A stretch of 64,000 nt of DNA from Deltaproteobacteria bacterium. Lineage in GTDB: Bacteria; Myxococcota_A; JAADFL01. Under the pieces are notes generated by a model. That model ran no database searches. It was not told the DNA's origin and was given only the letters and a program-made list of their open reading frames with translations. The translations under genes were made by a program, and so were the position numbers. Each line of letters starts with the position of its first letter. The stretch's first letter is position 1. Below are positions 1-8,272 of this stretch, in pieces. The DNA is taken from NCBI GenBank assembly GCA_013152945.1, contig JAADFL010000018.1:1-64000 (forward strand), written 5' to 3'.

Positions 1-56
1 GAAAGCCGGCCTGGTCCAGGAGATAAAATACAAATCGTTTGGATTTGTTCTCGCAT

Positions 57-76
57 GGGCGGTTCGCGAACCGCCC
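57..76. repeat. 20-bp perfect palindrome (REP-like)
   Basis: The 20 bases GGGCGGTTCGCGAACCGCCC are fully self-complementary. They lie in the gene-free start of the window, 143 bases beyond the stop of the response regulator, which is read toward this side. GC-rich palindromes with this core recur as dispersed repeats in other bacterial genomes, as far as I recall. No T-run follows on either strand, so a simple terminator is unlikely. Only one copy was seen in this window. Confidence 0.6.
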
Positions 77-110
77 CTATCTTAAGGTGTGCGGCATGAA
101 CACATACCCT

Positions 111-153
111 ACTGACATTTTCACTCGGCACTTCACTGACATATCGACTCGGC
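111..153. repeat. Pair of 19-bp imperfect direct repeats
   Basis: ACTGACATTTTCACTCGGC (111-129) is followed by ACTGACATATCGACTCGGC (135-153), differing at three positions, with a 24-base period. Short repeats of this kind occur at the ends of IS21-family elements, so this may be the end of an insertion sequence lying left of the window. No transposase is visible here, so this reading is tentative. Confidence 0.4.
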
Positions 154-219
154 TTCGACAGGAGAAAGAACCACCAGCGGGTGGATACCTGCACTGTCTC
201 AATCCCGGAAAATGATCGA

Positions 220-1584
220 TTATTCCGCCAGTCGTCTGTATATCGTCCTCATGGCAATACCCAGGAGTTGGGATGCGAGCCGCTTATCACCTTTCGTAAA
301 GGCCAGGGTGGCCTCGATCATCCTGCGCTCCACCTCTTTCAAAGAAGTTCCCACCCCAAAAGTAATCTCGGTTCTTTCCTGTGCCCTGTCCGCTATGTCC
401 TGGGGCAAATCCTCGGCATGGACGATATCGCTTTGGCACAATACTACCGCCCTTTCCATGGCGTTTTCCAGTTCCCTGACATTTCCGGGCCATGTGTAAG
501 CCATGAGCAATTCCAATGCCCTGGGGGAAAATCCATGCACAGGCTTGCTGTTCTTGCGGGCGTACTTTTGCAGAAAATGGTTGGCCAGCAAGGGAATATC
601 TTCCACCCTCTCTCGAAGCGGGGGCAACACAATTGTTATTACATTGAGCCTGTAAAACAGGTCCTCTCTGAATCTTCCTTCTTCAACAAGGAGCTTTAGA
701 TCCGCGTTCGTGGCCGCAACAACCCTGACATCCACGCTGATCGGATCGTTGCTCCCCAATCTCTCGAAGGTTCCATTTTGAAGCACCCTCAAAAGCTTGA
801 CCTGTACCTGCGGCGCCAAGTCCGCAATCTCGTCCAGGAAGAGTGTTCCCTTGTTCGCAGCCTCGAACCTTCCTTCCCTTCTCTTGGCCGCGCCTGTGAA
901 TGCTCCGGGTTCGAAACCAAACAACTCGCTTTCAAGAATGCTCTCCGGTAATGCAGCACAGTTGACGGCCATGAAAGGACCGGACGCCCTCTTGGAACGA
1001 TCGTGCAATGCAGTGGCTATCAATTCCTTGCCTGTGCCGCTCTCTCCCTGGATGAGCACGGTCGCCGTGCTGGGCGCCACCTGGTTTACAAGTGAAAGGA
1101 CCCTTCGCATGGCCGTGCTTTTTCCGATGATATCACCGGCCCGCACGAATTCGTCCAACCTTGCCCTCAAGGCCTTGTTCTCCTCGACCAGGGATTGTCT
1201 CTCCAATGCACGTTGCACTGTTTTCAGCAGTACCATTCGTTTCAGCGGCTTGGACACGAAATCATAGGCACCTTCTTTCATGGCCTTTACCGCGGTTTCG
1301 ATGGTTCCGTATGCAGTGATGAGCACGACCTCTGTTTCAGGAGAGAGTTTGCGGCAGGCCTTGAGCAGGTCTATGCCGTCCACCTTCGGCATCATGAGGT
1401 CGGTCAGGAGCAGGTTAAACTCTTCCTTCCTCAAGATCTGGATGGCATCTTCGCCGTTGCCCAAGGCCACTACTTCGTAACCCTCTCGCGAAAGAGTCTC
1501 CCTGATGGATTCGAGAACCGACGGCTCATCATCCACGACCAGCAATTTGGCTCGTTTCAACATACTGGAACCGGATACTATCAT
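220..1584 (-). CDS. NtrC-family sigma-54 response regulator
   Basis: 454-residue response regulator that, when phosphorylated, should activate sigma-54 RNA polymerase. The receiver domain (about 12-125) has the acidic pair D18/D19, phosphoacceptor D62 and K112. The AAA+ domain (about 150-380) has Walker A GESGTGKE at 180-187 and an intact GAFTGA loop at 227-232, the sigma-54 contact. The C-terminus (about 415-454) is a Fis-type helix-turn-helix. The start overlaps the kinase stop in an ATGA, which implies translational coupling; Met8 is an alternative start that gives a more typical receiver N-terminus. The partner is the adjacent kinase. The target promoters are unknown: I found no convincing -24/-12 site in the 3108-3260 intergenic region. 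Confidence 0.96.
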   Translation of the reverse strand: MIVSGSSMLKRAKLLVVDDEPSVLESIRETLSREGYEVVALGNGEDAIQILRKEEFNLLLTDLMMPKVDGIDLLKACRKLSPETEVVLITAYGTIETAVKAMKEGAYDFVSKPLKRMVLLKTVQRALERQSLVEENKALRARLDEFVRAGDIIGKSTAMRRVLSLVNQVAPSTATVLIQGESGTGKELIATALHDRSKRASGPFMAVNCAALPESILESELFGFEPGAFTGAAKRREGRFEAANKGTLFLDEIADLAPQVQVKLLRVLQNGTFERLGSNDPISVDVRVVAATNADLKLLVEEGRFREDLFYRLNVITIVLPPLRERVEDIPLLANHFLQKYARKNSKPVHGFSPRALELLMAYTWPGNVRELENAMERAVVLCQSDIVHAEDLPQDIADRAQERTEITFGVGTSLKEVERRMIEATLAFTKGDKRLASQLLGIAMRTIYRRLAE

Positions 1585-3107
1585 TTATTACTTGCAACAG
1601 GCAATCTGACCACAAAGGTGGTTCCTGACCCAAGGTGCGACTCCACCTGTATCTTGCCCTTGTGCTCCATCACAATCTGTTGTGTCAACGCCAAACCCAG
1701 ACCGGTTCCCCTTTCCTTGGTGCTGAAGAAGGGATCGAAGATTCGCTCAAGAACCTCCCCGGGAATACCATGGCCTGTATCTATTATCTTGACTTCAATA
1801 AAATCCGAAACAGAAGATCCCACGATCTTCAGCCTACCCCCGCCGGGCATGGCGTCCAAAGAATTCTTCATCAGGTTCAGGAATGCCCGGCGCAATTGAT
1901 CCTCATCAGCCAAGACATCTTCCAGGTCATCCGCCATGTTGAACTCCAGATCGATGGATTTCTCATCCAGGGCCGGCTTCAGGAAGTTGACCAGGTCGAA
2001 CAGCAGGGGCTTGAGTGACAATGGTTCCAGGTCGGGATTCGGAAGCCTTGCAAATCTCAGGTATTCCTCTGTCACCTCTGTCAGGCGATCCACCTCCCTG
2101 GAAACGGCTTGTACAAGTTGCTTCATGCCAGGTGACGAATTTTCAGCATCCTCGGTAAGGAGTTCCACGTTCAAGGCAATCGAGGACAAGGGATTCCTGA
2201 TCTCGTGCGCTACCTGGGCCGCTATCCTGCCGACTGCGGCAAGTCTTTCAGCCCGCAAAAGGTCGGCCCTCTGCTCCTCGAGTCTTGCGTTTCTGTCCGA
2301 GAGGGCGTCCAAGAGTCTGTCGAATTCCTCGGCCAGGAGGCCCACCTCGTCCTTTCTCTTTATAATGATCTTTGGAGCCTCTTCACCGGAAGCAAGTTTC
2401 CGCACCGAGTAGGTAAGCTTGCCTAAAGGTCTCAAGGCGGAAGCCATCAGGAACATCATTGCGGCGGAGACCACGGCGGCAACCAAGGTAAGGATAATGA
2501 TTCCCCAGATAGCATCACTCCCGGCCCTCTCGGCCCTGGCTGCGGCGGCCGCAACCCTGCCGGAGATATTCAAGTCGAGGAGCTTGAGTTCTCTTTCCAA
2601 ACGTCGGCCGCTCTTTTTCAATCCTGGTAAAAGGGATGTTGCCTTATCATTTTCACCGGATTCCACGGCATCCAGGAAGTCCTCTGCCTTGGTATCATAG
2701 TCTTGCTGGTAATCCAGTATGCGATCCAATCTCTTCATCAGGGATAGGAGAGCTTTCTTCTCGGTTCCCGGATTGATGCCGGCTTCATGACCGGCCAATA
2801 CCTTGCGACTCTTCTCGAGGGTCGTCTTCGGGCTCCTGGGGAAATGTAGGCCGGCGATCCTTGCAAGAACGAGCCTGACCTTGGGATCTTCGGTTTCCAA
2901 CACCTTTGAAATATCGGATTCCCGGCCTTCATGAACCTTTATCAGCCTTGTCACGGATCTTGTAAGAGGGAGGTAACCGTCGTTAACCAAATGCAGGATT
3001 TCACCCATTGCCTGGAAACGCAGTAATGCATGCAGGGACACGCCGATAAATGCAATCAGCACTATAGTGAATCCCAGAAATACCTTGGTCGCAATGGAAA
3101 GCCTCAT
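1581..3107 (-). CDS. Membrane sensor histidine kinase (NtrB-like)
   Basis: 508-residue inner-membrane sensor kinase, cognate to the NtrC-type regulator whose start it overlaps by 4 bases. It has TM1 at about 8-29, a periplasmic helical sensor region (about 30-198), TM2 at about 200-224, HAMP (about 222-275), a dimerization/phosphoacceptor helix with H301 in VAHEIRNPLSS, and a C-terminal ATPase domain. The ATPase domain shows an N box (NLMKNSLDAM), DTGHGIP, FDPFFSTK and GTGLGLAL. The start was placed at the Met directly before TM1 (MRLSIATK); the frame runs 19 codons further upstream, but that extension would put a Cys-containing polar stretch before the signal anchor. The helical sensor gives no hint of its ligand. 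Confidence 0.94.
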   Translation of the reverse strand: MRLSIATKVFLGFTIVLIAFIGVSLHALLRFQAMGEILHLVNDGYLPLTRSVTRLIKVHEGRESDISKVLETEDPKVRLVLARIAGLHFPRSPKTTLEKSRKVLAGHEAGINPGTEKKALLSLMKRLDRILDYQQDYDTKAEDFLDAVESGENDKATSLLPGLKKSGRRLERELKLLDLNISGRVAAAAARAERAGSDAIWGIIILTLVAAVVSAAMMFLMASALRPLGKLTYSVRKLASGEEAPKIIIKRKDEVGLLAEEFDRLLDALSDRNARLEEQRADLLRAERLAAVGRIAAQVAHEIRNPLSSIALNVELLTEDAENSSPGMKQLVQAVSREVDRLTEVTEEYLRFARLPNPDLEPLSLKPLLFDLVNFLKPALDEKSIDLEFNMADDLEDVLADEDQLRRAFLNLMKNSLDAMPGGGRLKIVGSSVSDFIEVKIIDTGHGIPGEVLERIFDPFFSTKERGTGLGLALTQQIVMEHKGKIQVESHLGSGTTFVVRLPVASNK

Positions 3108-3260
3108 TTGTACGAGAGAGTAACAGCAATGGAAGGATTTTGGAAAAGAAAAAACTCTTGCCATTCATCTACATATAAGATACACGAAGTTTACTTTGGG
3201 CAGTTGTGCCGGCATGGGCCGTGCACGGGTTGGAATGCCAGTTTTCCAGGAGCGTGAACA

Positions 3261-4784
3261 ATGCTCGATTCAATGATCCACTCGACACTAGGAAAGTTCC
3301 TATCGACATGGACCGCTGCATCATTGATGGTCCTGCTGTTTCCCTCGATTTCCATTGCAGGAAAAAAGGAACAATATCAGGTCAATCAAGGAGAAAGTAA
3401 AACAACAGGACAAGACAAGGTCGCTGCCAAGAACAAGGCCACAGGTCGGCCTCGGCTCTTGGTAGTGGGAATTTTCCCTCCATCTTTCGAAAAAAATGTT
3501 GATCCCAAGGTCGGGATGAGGCTTGCCGGAGACCTGGAGCGGGAGCTTTCATCCTCGTCAAAGCTGGATCTGTTCCCCAACAAAAGGGTGGATGCTGCCC
3601 TTACGGAAATCGATCCGGCCCAAGTCGCTGCAAAAGAACTAAACAAGATCTCAAAAGAGGTTGACAGGGGTAAAAAGCTCCTGGACGATCTCAAATTGGA
3701 AGATGCAATAGCTGCTTTCAACGCAGCAATCGAGGGATACAAGAAAAATCTGGTTTACATGAAAGATTACACGCCGCTCGTACAGGCATTGCTCCAGCTT
3801 TCTGTAGCCTATTTCCGGATCGGTGAGGACGAGAAAGGCCAAAAGTACCTGACACAGGTGTTATGTCTCAATCCGGACCTGACATTGAAAGAGGGCGAAT
3901 TCCCCGAGATATTCCAAAGGATTTTCGACCAGGTTAAGAAAAAGGCGCTGCAAGGGCCCAAAGGGTCGATAAATATTGCTTCTTCCCCTCCCTTTAGTGA
4001 AATCTACCTGAACGGCAAGAAACGCGGCGTCACGCCTTTGCTCGTTCGGGACCTAATAAAGGGGCGCTATTTCCTGAGGGTAGATAAGCAGGGGTACAAG
4101 CCTTACAATTCGGAAATCGAGGTGGGAGATAAGGAAGGAGAACTCGTACAGGTCAACCTCGAACCCGAGCCGAGAGTGGTAAAGTACAACAAGAAAGCAG
4201 TGTTCAAAGAATTGGGCAAATTCGCGGCTAATCAGAACTGGGGCTCTGAATTCAAAAAAAAAGCAGGACTTACAGCCGGCTGGCTGGGAATTGATTTCAT
4301 GGTCTTCGGCCTTATGGTAGTGGGTGACGAATACGAGATGACCACATTCCTGTACAGGACTTCCGATGGAGCGATGCTCGCCCTTCCAACAATCAAGATG
4401 GATTATCAGCTTCTGAATGCAGCCATTGAACTCTACAAGCTAAGCGAGGTTATTTCAGAAAAAATTACATTCTTCCCTGACAATCCGCCTCCCTTGGTAA
4501 AGGTAAAACCCATAGAAAAAGAATTCGGCATGGTAGTGGCTCCTCCGCCACCCAACCCTGTCGTAACCGGACCGGGTACTGGTTCCACCGGTACTGGTAT
4601 TGTGGTCCCGGGAGGTCCTGGAAAAGGAAAAATAGGTACAGAGAAGGAATGGTATCAAAAGTGGTGGGTATGGACCCTGATAGCAGTCGGCGCAGGAGCC
4701 GTGGCCGGTGCGGGCGTAGGAACCTATTTTTTGTTGAAGCCCTCTCCCAAGCCATCGGCCAGCGTCAACTGGCCTGGTCCGTAA
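3261..4784 (+). CDS. Exported PEGA-domain protein with TPR-like region
   Basis: 507 residues. An N-terminal hydrophobic segment (about 12-33) works as signal peptide or anchor. A helical TPR-like stretch follows (about 120-215). A PEGA domain begins near residue 235 (SINIASSPPFSEIYLNGKKR) and ends near EVGDKEGELVQVNLEPEP. A Pro/Gly/Thr-rich linker (about 425-455) precedes a C-terminal Trp-rich TM helix (about 468-492) and a short Lys/Pro tail. PEGA domains usually sit on cell-surface or envelope proteins. The start has a good Shine-Dalgarno (CCAGGAGCG). It is divergent from the kinase and 48 bases ahead of the Kelch gene, so the two probably form an operon. The exact role is unknown. Confidence 0.85.
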   Translation: MLDSMIHSTLGKFLSTWTAASLMVLLFPSISIAGKKEQYQVNQGESKTTGQDKVAAKNKATGRPRLLVVGIFPPSFEKNVDPKVGMRLAGDLERELSSSSKLDLFPNKRVDAALTEIDPAQVAAKELNKISKEVDRGKKLLDDLKLEDAIAAFNAAIEGYKKNLVYMKDYTPLVQALLQLSVAYFRIGEDEKGQKYLTQVLCLNPDLTLKEGEFPEIFQRIFDQVKKKALQGPKGSINIASSPPFSEIYLNGKKRGVTPLLVRDLIKGRYFLRVDKQGYKPYNSEIEVGDKEGELVQVNLEPEPRVVKYNKKAVFKELGKFAANQNWGSEFKKKAGLTAGWLGIDFMVFGLMVVGDEYEMTTFLYRTSDGAMLALPTIKMDYQLLNAAIELYKLSEVISEKITFFPDNPPPLVKVKPIEKEFGMVVAPPPPNPVVTGPGTGSTGTGIVVPGGPGKGKIGTEKEWYQKWWVWTLIAVGAGAVAGAGVGTYFLLKPSPKPSASVNWPGP

Positions 4785-4832
4785 CAATCAACAGGGTGAT
4801 TTCATGAAAAGAAAAGAAGGGACGCGATAATT

Positions 4833-6494
4833 ATGGCCGGGCGCAATAAAGCTCATGTCCTGTTCTTTGCCGCCATAGCGGCATTAATGGCAACTTGTAC
4901 AGGCTCATTGGGTTGCGGAGAAGAAAAGCTCGGGTTCGAATTGAGAGCCTACTTTCCTTGCAACCACTTCCTGAAAGACGATAACCCATTGAGCCCGCCT
5001 GCAAGGTACGCCGAGGTCTGCCTGAACTACTCGCAACAAGACCTGGATGCAGAATGCAAGGTCACCGCGGTCTCTTCGGCCGGCCTGGACATTCCAAACC
5101 TCAGGACCGGAAGGGCATTAAGGGTCAGCATCGAGGCCAGGGCCACCAAGGGCAGAGGCGAGCCCATAGCGTTTGCACAAAGTCAGCCCATGATCGCGGA
5201 TGAATCAAGTCTTCAGAAAACAACCATGATGCTGTCTTTGGTGGACCGTTTCGCGACCGCCACGAATAACACCAACTGCAAGGGCAGGTCATGTGCATGC
5301 AGCAAGATGATGGTCCCGAGAAAAGATTTTACAGCCACTGTGCTGCACGACGGCAGGATACTGTTGGTCGGCGGAATGGACGACCAGAACAATGTGCTTG
5401 ACAATGGAGAGGTTTTCGACCCGGAGACAGGAACCTTTGAATGGACAAAAAACAGGATGGTCGGAGGCAGAGTCGGCCACGTGGCAATCAGACTTGGACG
5501 TGATTATGGTTACAAGGTTCTGATTGTGGGTGGTGAAGGTGAACAGCAATGGAAAGTAGCTGAATACTATAATCCCGAGAGCAACCGGTTTGAAACAATA
5601 GGCAAACCAATGATGTCTTCCAGGGTCCACCTCACTGGAACCAGGCTTAATGACGGCCGGGTTCTCCTGGTCGGCGGTTACAAAGGGGCCGGCACCAAGA
5701 CATACCTTGACAACATGGAAATTTTCGATCCTGTGAACAACAACTTCGTCGCTGTCATGGGAAACATGTCCGAAGGACGGGCATATCACACGGCAACCTT
5801 GACCACTGTGGGAAGAGGACAAAGCGCGTTCAGCCAGGTCCTGGTTGCCGGCGGGTTGCGCCAGGGCACGGTCCTTAAAAGCGCCGATGTAATTCAAATC
5901 CAGGACGGCATGACAGATGCGGACGTAAAGACTATACAAATGAAGGATAAAAGGTGGGGGCATGCAGCCGCTAGAGTCGGCATGGGCGACAAGGTATTGA
6001 TAGTGGGCGGTTCCAACAATGCCGCAGGCGCAGGGGTCGGAACCCTGAACAGCATCGAGATGTTCGATGGGTTTTCAGCCAAGGATTTTGTGGCGTGGAA
6101 TCCTCTTGACACTCCAACTCTGAAAACAGGCAGATTCGGCCCGACCCTGACCGAACTCGAGGCATCAAGTGGAAATGCAGGTGTAACAAGGGCCCTGGTA
6201 GTGATAGGAGGCCTGAATTCGGCTACTCCACAGCCAAGCACGATCGGCTCGGTTGAACTCATCATTCCGGACAACCCGGCGGATCCGACCAGCTTCAGCG
6301 TTGATTCAACCAGTGCCAGAATAATCCGTGATACCAGGGTCGGCCACCAGAGCGTCAGATTGCCCAATGGTATGGTCATTTCCATGGGAGGGTTGTACAG
6401 GGACAGCATGGGAAATTTTGCGGTCCTCGACTCTGCCGAAATATACAACCCGGGTCCGGCCTATTGGTGCGGGTCCAAGGCCTGTTCGAACTGA
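4833..6494 (+). CDS. Exported Kelch-repeat beta-propeller protein
   Basis: 553 residues. The N-terminus has a signal-like hydrophobic stretch ending in SLGC, a weak lipobox with C28 as candidate lipidation site. From about residue 165 on, repeated Kelch blades appear with the pattern hydrophobic-hydrophobic-Gly-Gly: RILLVGG, KVLIVGG, RVLLVGG, QVLVAGG, KVLIVGG, ALVVIGG, MVISMGG. About seven blades predict a complete beta-propeller of the galactose-oxidase/Kelch type. I see no copper-site residues that would argue for an oxidase, so binding or scaffolding is more likely. The gene is preceded by GAAGGGA at 4815-4821 and follows the PEGA gene closely. Confidence 0.85.
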   Translation: MAGRNKAHVLFFAAIAALMATCTGSLGCGEEKLGFELRAYFPCNHFLKDDNPLSPPARYAEVCLNYSQQDLDAECKVTAVSSAGLDIPNLRTGRALRVSIEARATKGRGEPIAFAQSQPMIADESSLQKTTMMLSLVDRFATATNNTNCKGRSCACSKMMVPRKDFTATVLHDGRILLVGGMDDQNNVLDNGEVFDPETGTFEWTKNRMVGGRVGHVAIRLGRDYGYKVLIVGGEGEQQWKVAEYYNPESNRFETIGKPMMSSRVHLTGTRLNDGRVLLVGGYKGAGTKTYLDNMEIFDPVNNNFVAVMGNMSEGRAYHTATLTTVGRGQSAFSQVLVAGGLRQGTVLKSADVIQIQDGMTDADVKTIQMKDKRWGHAAARVGMGDKVLIVGGSNNAAGAGVGTLNSIEMFDGFSAKDFVAWNPLDTPTLKTGRFGPTLTELEASSGNAGVTRALVVIGGLNSATPQPSTIGSVELIIPDNPADPTSFSVDSTSARIIRDTRVGHQSVRLPNGMVISMGGLYRDSMGNFAVLDSAEIYNPGPAYWCGSKACSN

Positions 6495-6601
6495 TAGTAT
6501 TCATACGGCATTCACCGGCTTAGATTACTTTTGGAAAGATTTGTTTTAATCCGGCAGGTAAGCCTGGCTATTGGGCCGGGGGCTTTTGAGGGAAGTCAGG
6601 A

Positions 6602-7909
6602 TTATTCGCAGGTGCAGGCAACCAGGCTGGGATCCTGGTCTGCATCCTTGCAAGAGCAATTGGAAGTAGCATCGCCGTTGTCGTCACATGTGCCTTCTTC
6701 GAGACACGTTACGTCTTCATTCTGCGAAATGTCCTTTTTATAACAATCAGTGCATATGCAGAACTTTTTCCCATTAGGGCCTTCCTTGCACCTGCATTTC
6801 ACAGGGTTGTCTTTCGGCTCACATACCTCGGCATTGCTATTTCGGCAATTAGAATCAGGGTTTTTCAGGCCCGGGCAAAAACCTTGGATTGCATCCTTGT
6901 TGCATGCTTGTCTCCACTTTCCCCTAAGCACACCCCGGCCGACTGCATCTTCAGGCAACGCATAAACACCCCGCAAGATGCCACCCAGATTACCGTCCTT
7001 GTCTACCCATCTGCCTACGAAAACTCCCTTGCCCTGCATTGTTGCGGATGCAGAGTAAGTTCCGCGAAGCAGGCCGCGGTGGTGTCCGTCCGGATCAGCA
7101 TAAATACCGAAGAAGACCCTTTTACCGTTCTTCCTGATGCCCCAAATACCTGCCATGAGGCCATCCACATTACCTGAAGAATTTATCCATTCACCCTTGA
7201 AAGCGCCTCCCCTCCTGTTCACCCTTTTCCACACGCCTCGCAGGAAACCGAAGTTACATGAAACCGGCGCCATGACAGCATCCAGTACAACCTTGTTTCC
7301 CAGGTCATCCACCACCGACACGTCGGACAGGCCGTCAATATCTGAAAGTTCTATCTTCCGGCCGTAAAGCCCTTTGAATCCAATCGCGAGTCCTGGCACA
7401 ACGTCCCGGGCCCCGGGAACCGGCACTACCTTTACGAGCAGGCCGTCATGGTGCGGCAATGTCACTGCATCGATTGCAATACATGAACGGTCGAAGCATG
7501 GCCTCACAAAATCGTGTTTTTCATATGCATAGGTCCGAACTATGAAAACCTTTGCTCCCCTGGCCTTTATCAGTCCCTGCCAATGAGTAGGAGTTTTCAA
7601 ACCAGGATTGAAAGGAAACTGACCCCAGCCGATACGAAGCAGGTACACGTGCTCGCCCTCTGGAATATTTTTCTCTGCCTCGGCCTGCTCCAGGTCGTCT
7701 GCGGTGAAAGCCAAGTCCTGGACCGGATCGAGGGCCAGCGCATTGTCGTCGAGCACCGGAAGATCCTGGTCCGGTAGAAAACCTCCGTCAGGATCTTCCA
7801 AGGCGTACCCGCCGTAAGAAAAACCCTGGCCCTGGTCACCGCCGCAGCCGGCAAGCAACCAAATTATTCCCATTCCCAGAACAACCACCAAAAAATTACC
7901 TTTTCTCAT
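6602..7909 (-). CDS. Lipoprotein with Gly/Trp repeats and Cys-rich tail
   Basis: 435-residue lipoprotein. The start (MRKGNFLV) has a strong ribosome site (GGAGGTTCCGAA), and the signal ends in LLAGC. A less specific region follows to about 230. Then come several units with the pattern G-x-F-x-G-x-W or G-x-L-x-G-x-Y (for example FKGEW, MAGIWG, LLRGTY, FVGRW, ILRGVY, VLRGKW), which suggest a small repeated beta structure. The last 100 residues are rich in Cys (CRCKEG, CICTDCYK, CSCKDA, CTCE at the very end), likely disulfide-bonded outside the cytoplasm. I know similar layouts from myxobacterial-type lipoproteins but no function. It is convergent with the Kelch gene. Confidence 0.8.
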   Translation of the reverse strand: MRKGNFLVVVLGMGIIWLLAGCGGDQGQGFSYGGYALEDPDGGFLPDQDLPVLDDNALALDPVQDLAFTADDLEQAEAEKNIPEGEHVYLLRIGWGQFPFNPGLKTPTHWQGLIKARGAKVFIVRTYAYEKHDFVRPCFDRSCIAIDAVTLPHHDGLLVKVVPVPGARDVVPGLAIGFKGLYGRKIELSDIDGLSDVSVVDDLGNKVVLDAVMAPVSCNFGFLRGVWKRVNRRGGAFKGEWINSSGNVDGLMAGIWGIRKNGKRVFFGIYADPDGHHRGLLRGTYSASATMQGKGVFVGRWVDKDGNLGGILRGVYALPEDAVGRGVLRGKWRQACNKDAIQGFCPGLKNPDSNCRNSNAEVCEPKDNPVKCRCKEGPNGKKFCICTDCYKKDISQNEDVTCLEEGTCDDNGDATSNCSCKDADQDPSLVACTCE

Positions 7910-8272
7910 TTCGGAACCTCCTTTGCTTTTCCTGGTAATGAAAACACCAAGGGTACGACAAGGTTCCGCAAAAAAATGAAAAAATATCGTAATAATGCCT
8001 GGTTGTGACATACATCACGCCAGCTCTGTGTCCAGGATCACAAAGCCGTTTGGAACTCATGTTAGCAAATCTTTGTATTGTTTCCGCTGCTTGACATGTT
8101 CAACCAGTTTTCGTTCAATATTGACAGCTTTATCAAAAGCCGGAGCATAAATTGTGGATCCGATGATTTTAATCAGAAAAGATATTAAAAGGTACGAAAT
8201 GCATTGTTCCATGAGATGCCTGTCGACTTGTTACAAGGCCATAAATACTAGGGTTTTTATGCGAGGTTAAAC
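7910..8272. other. Divergent intergenic region between two exported proteins
   Basis: 363 bases without a credible gene separate the two divergently transcribed genes. It contains a CRP/FNR-like dyad at 8004-8019 and two TTGACA boxes, at 8091-8096 and 8121-8126, facing the phosphatase gene. The first has TTCAAT 17 bases downstream, the second CATAAA 19 bases downstream; both -10 matches are weak (4 of 6). The side facing the lipoprotein is A/T-rich (7960-8000). I see no RNA gene. Confidence 0.5.
8004..8019. promoter_or_regulatory. CRP/FNR-like operator candidate
   Basis: TGTGA-CATACA-TCACG matches the enterobacterial CRP consensus TGTGA-N6-TCACA at nine of ten positions. It lies about 95 bases ahead of the lipoprotein start and 254 bases ahead of the phosphatase start, a plausible distance for the former. 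Whether the host has a regulator with this specificity is not visible here. Confidence 0.45.

Noticed and set aside
3108-3260. Sigma-54 promoter ahead of the PEGA gene
   Set aside because: GG and GC pairs occur but not at the required 10-base interval.
6559-6586. Possible terminator between Kelch and lipoprotein genes
   Set aside because: AAGCC/GGCTT arms exist, but the inner part does not pair well.
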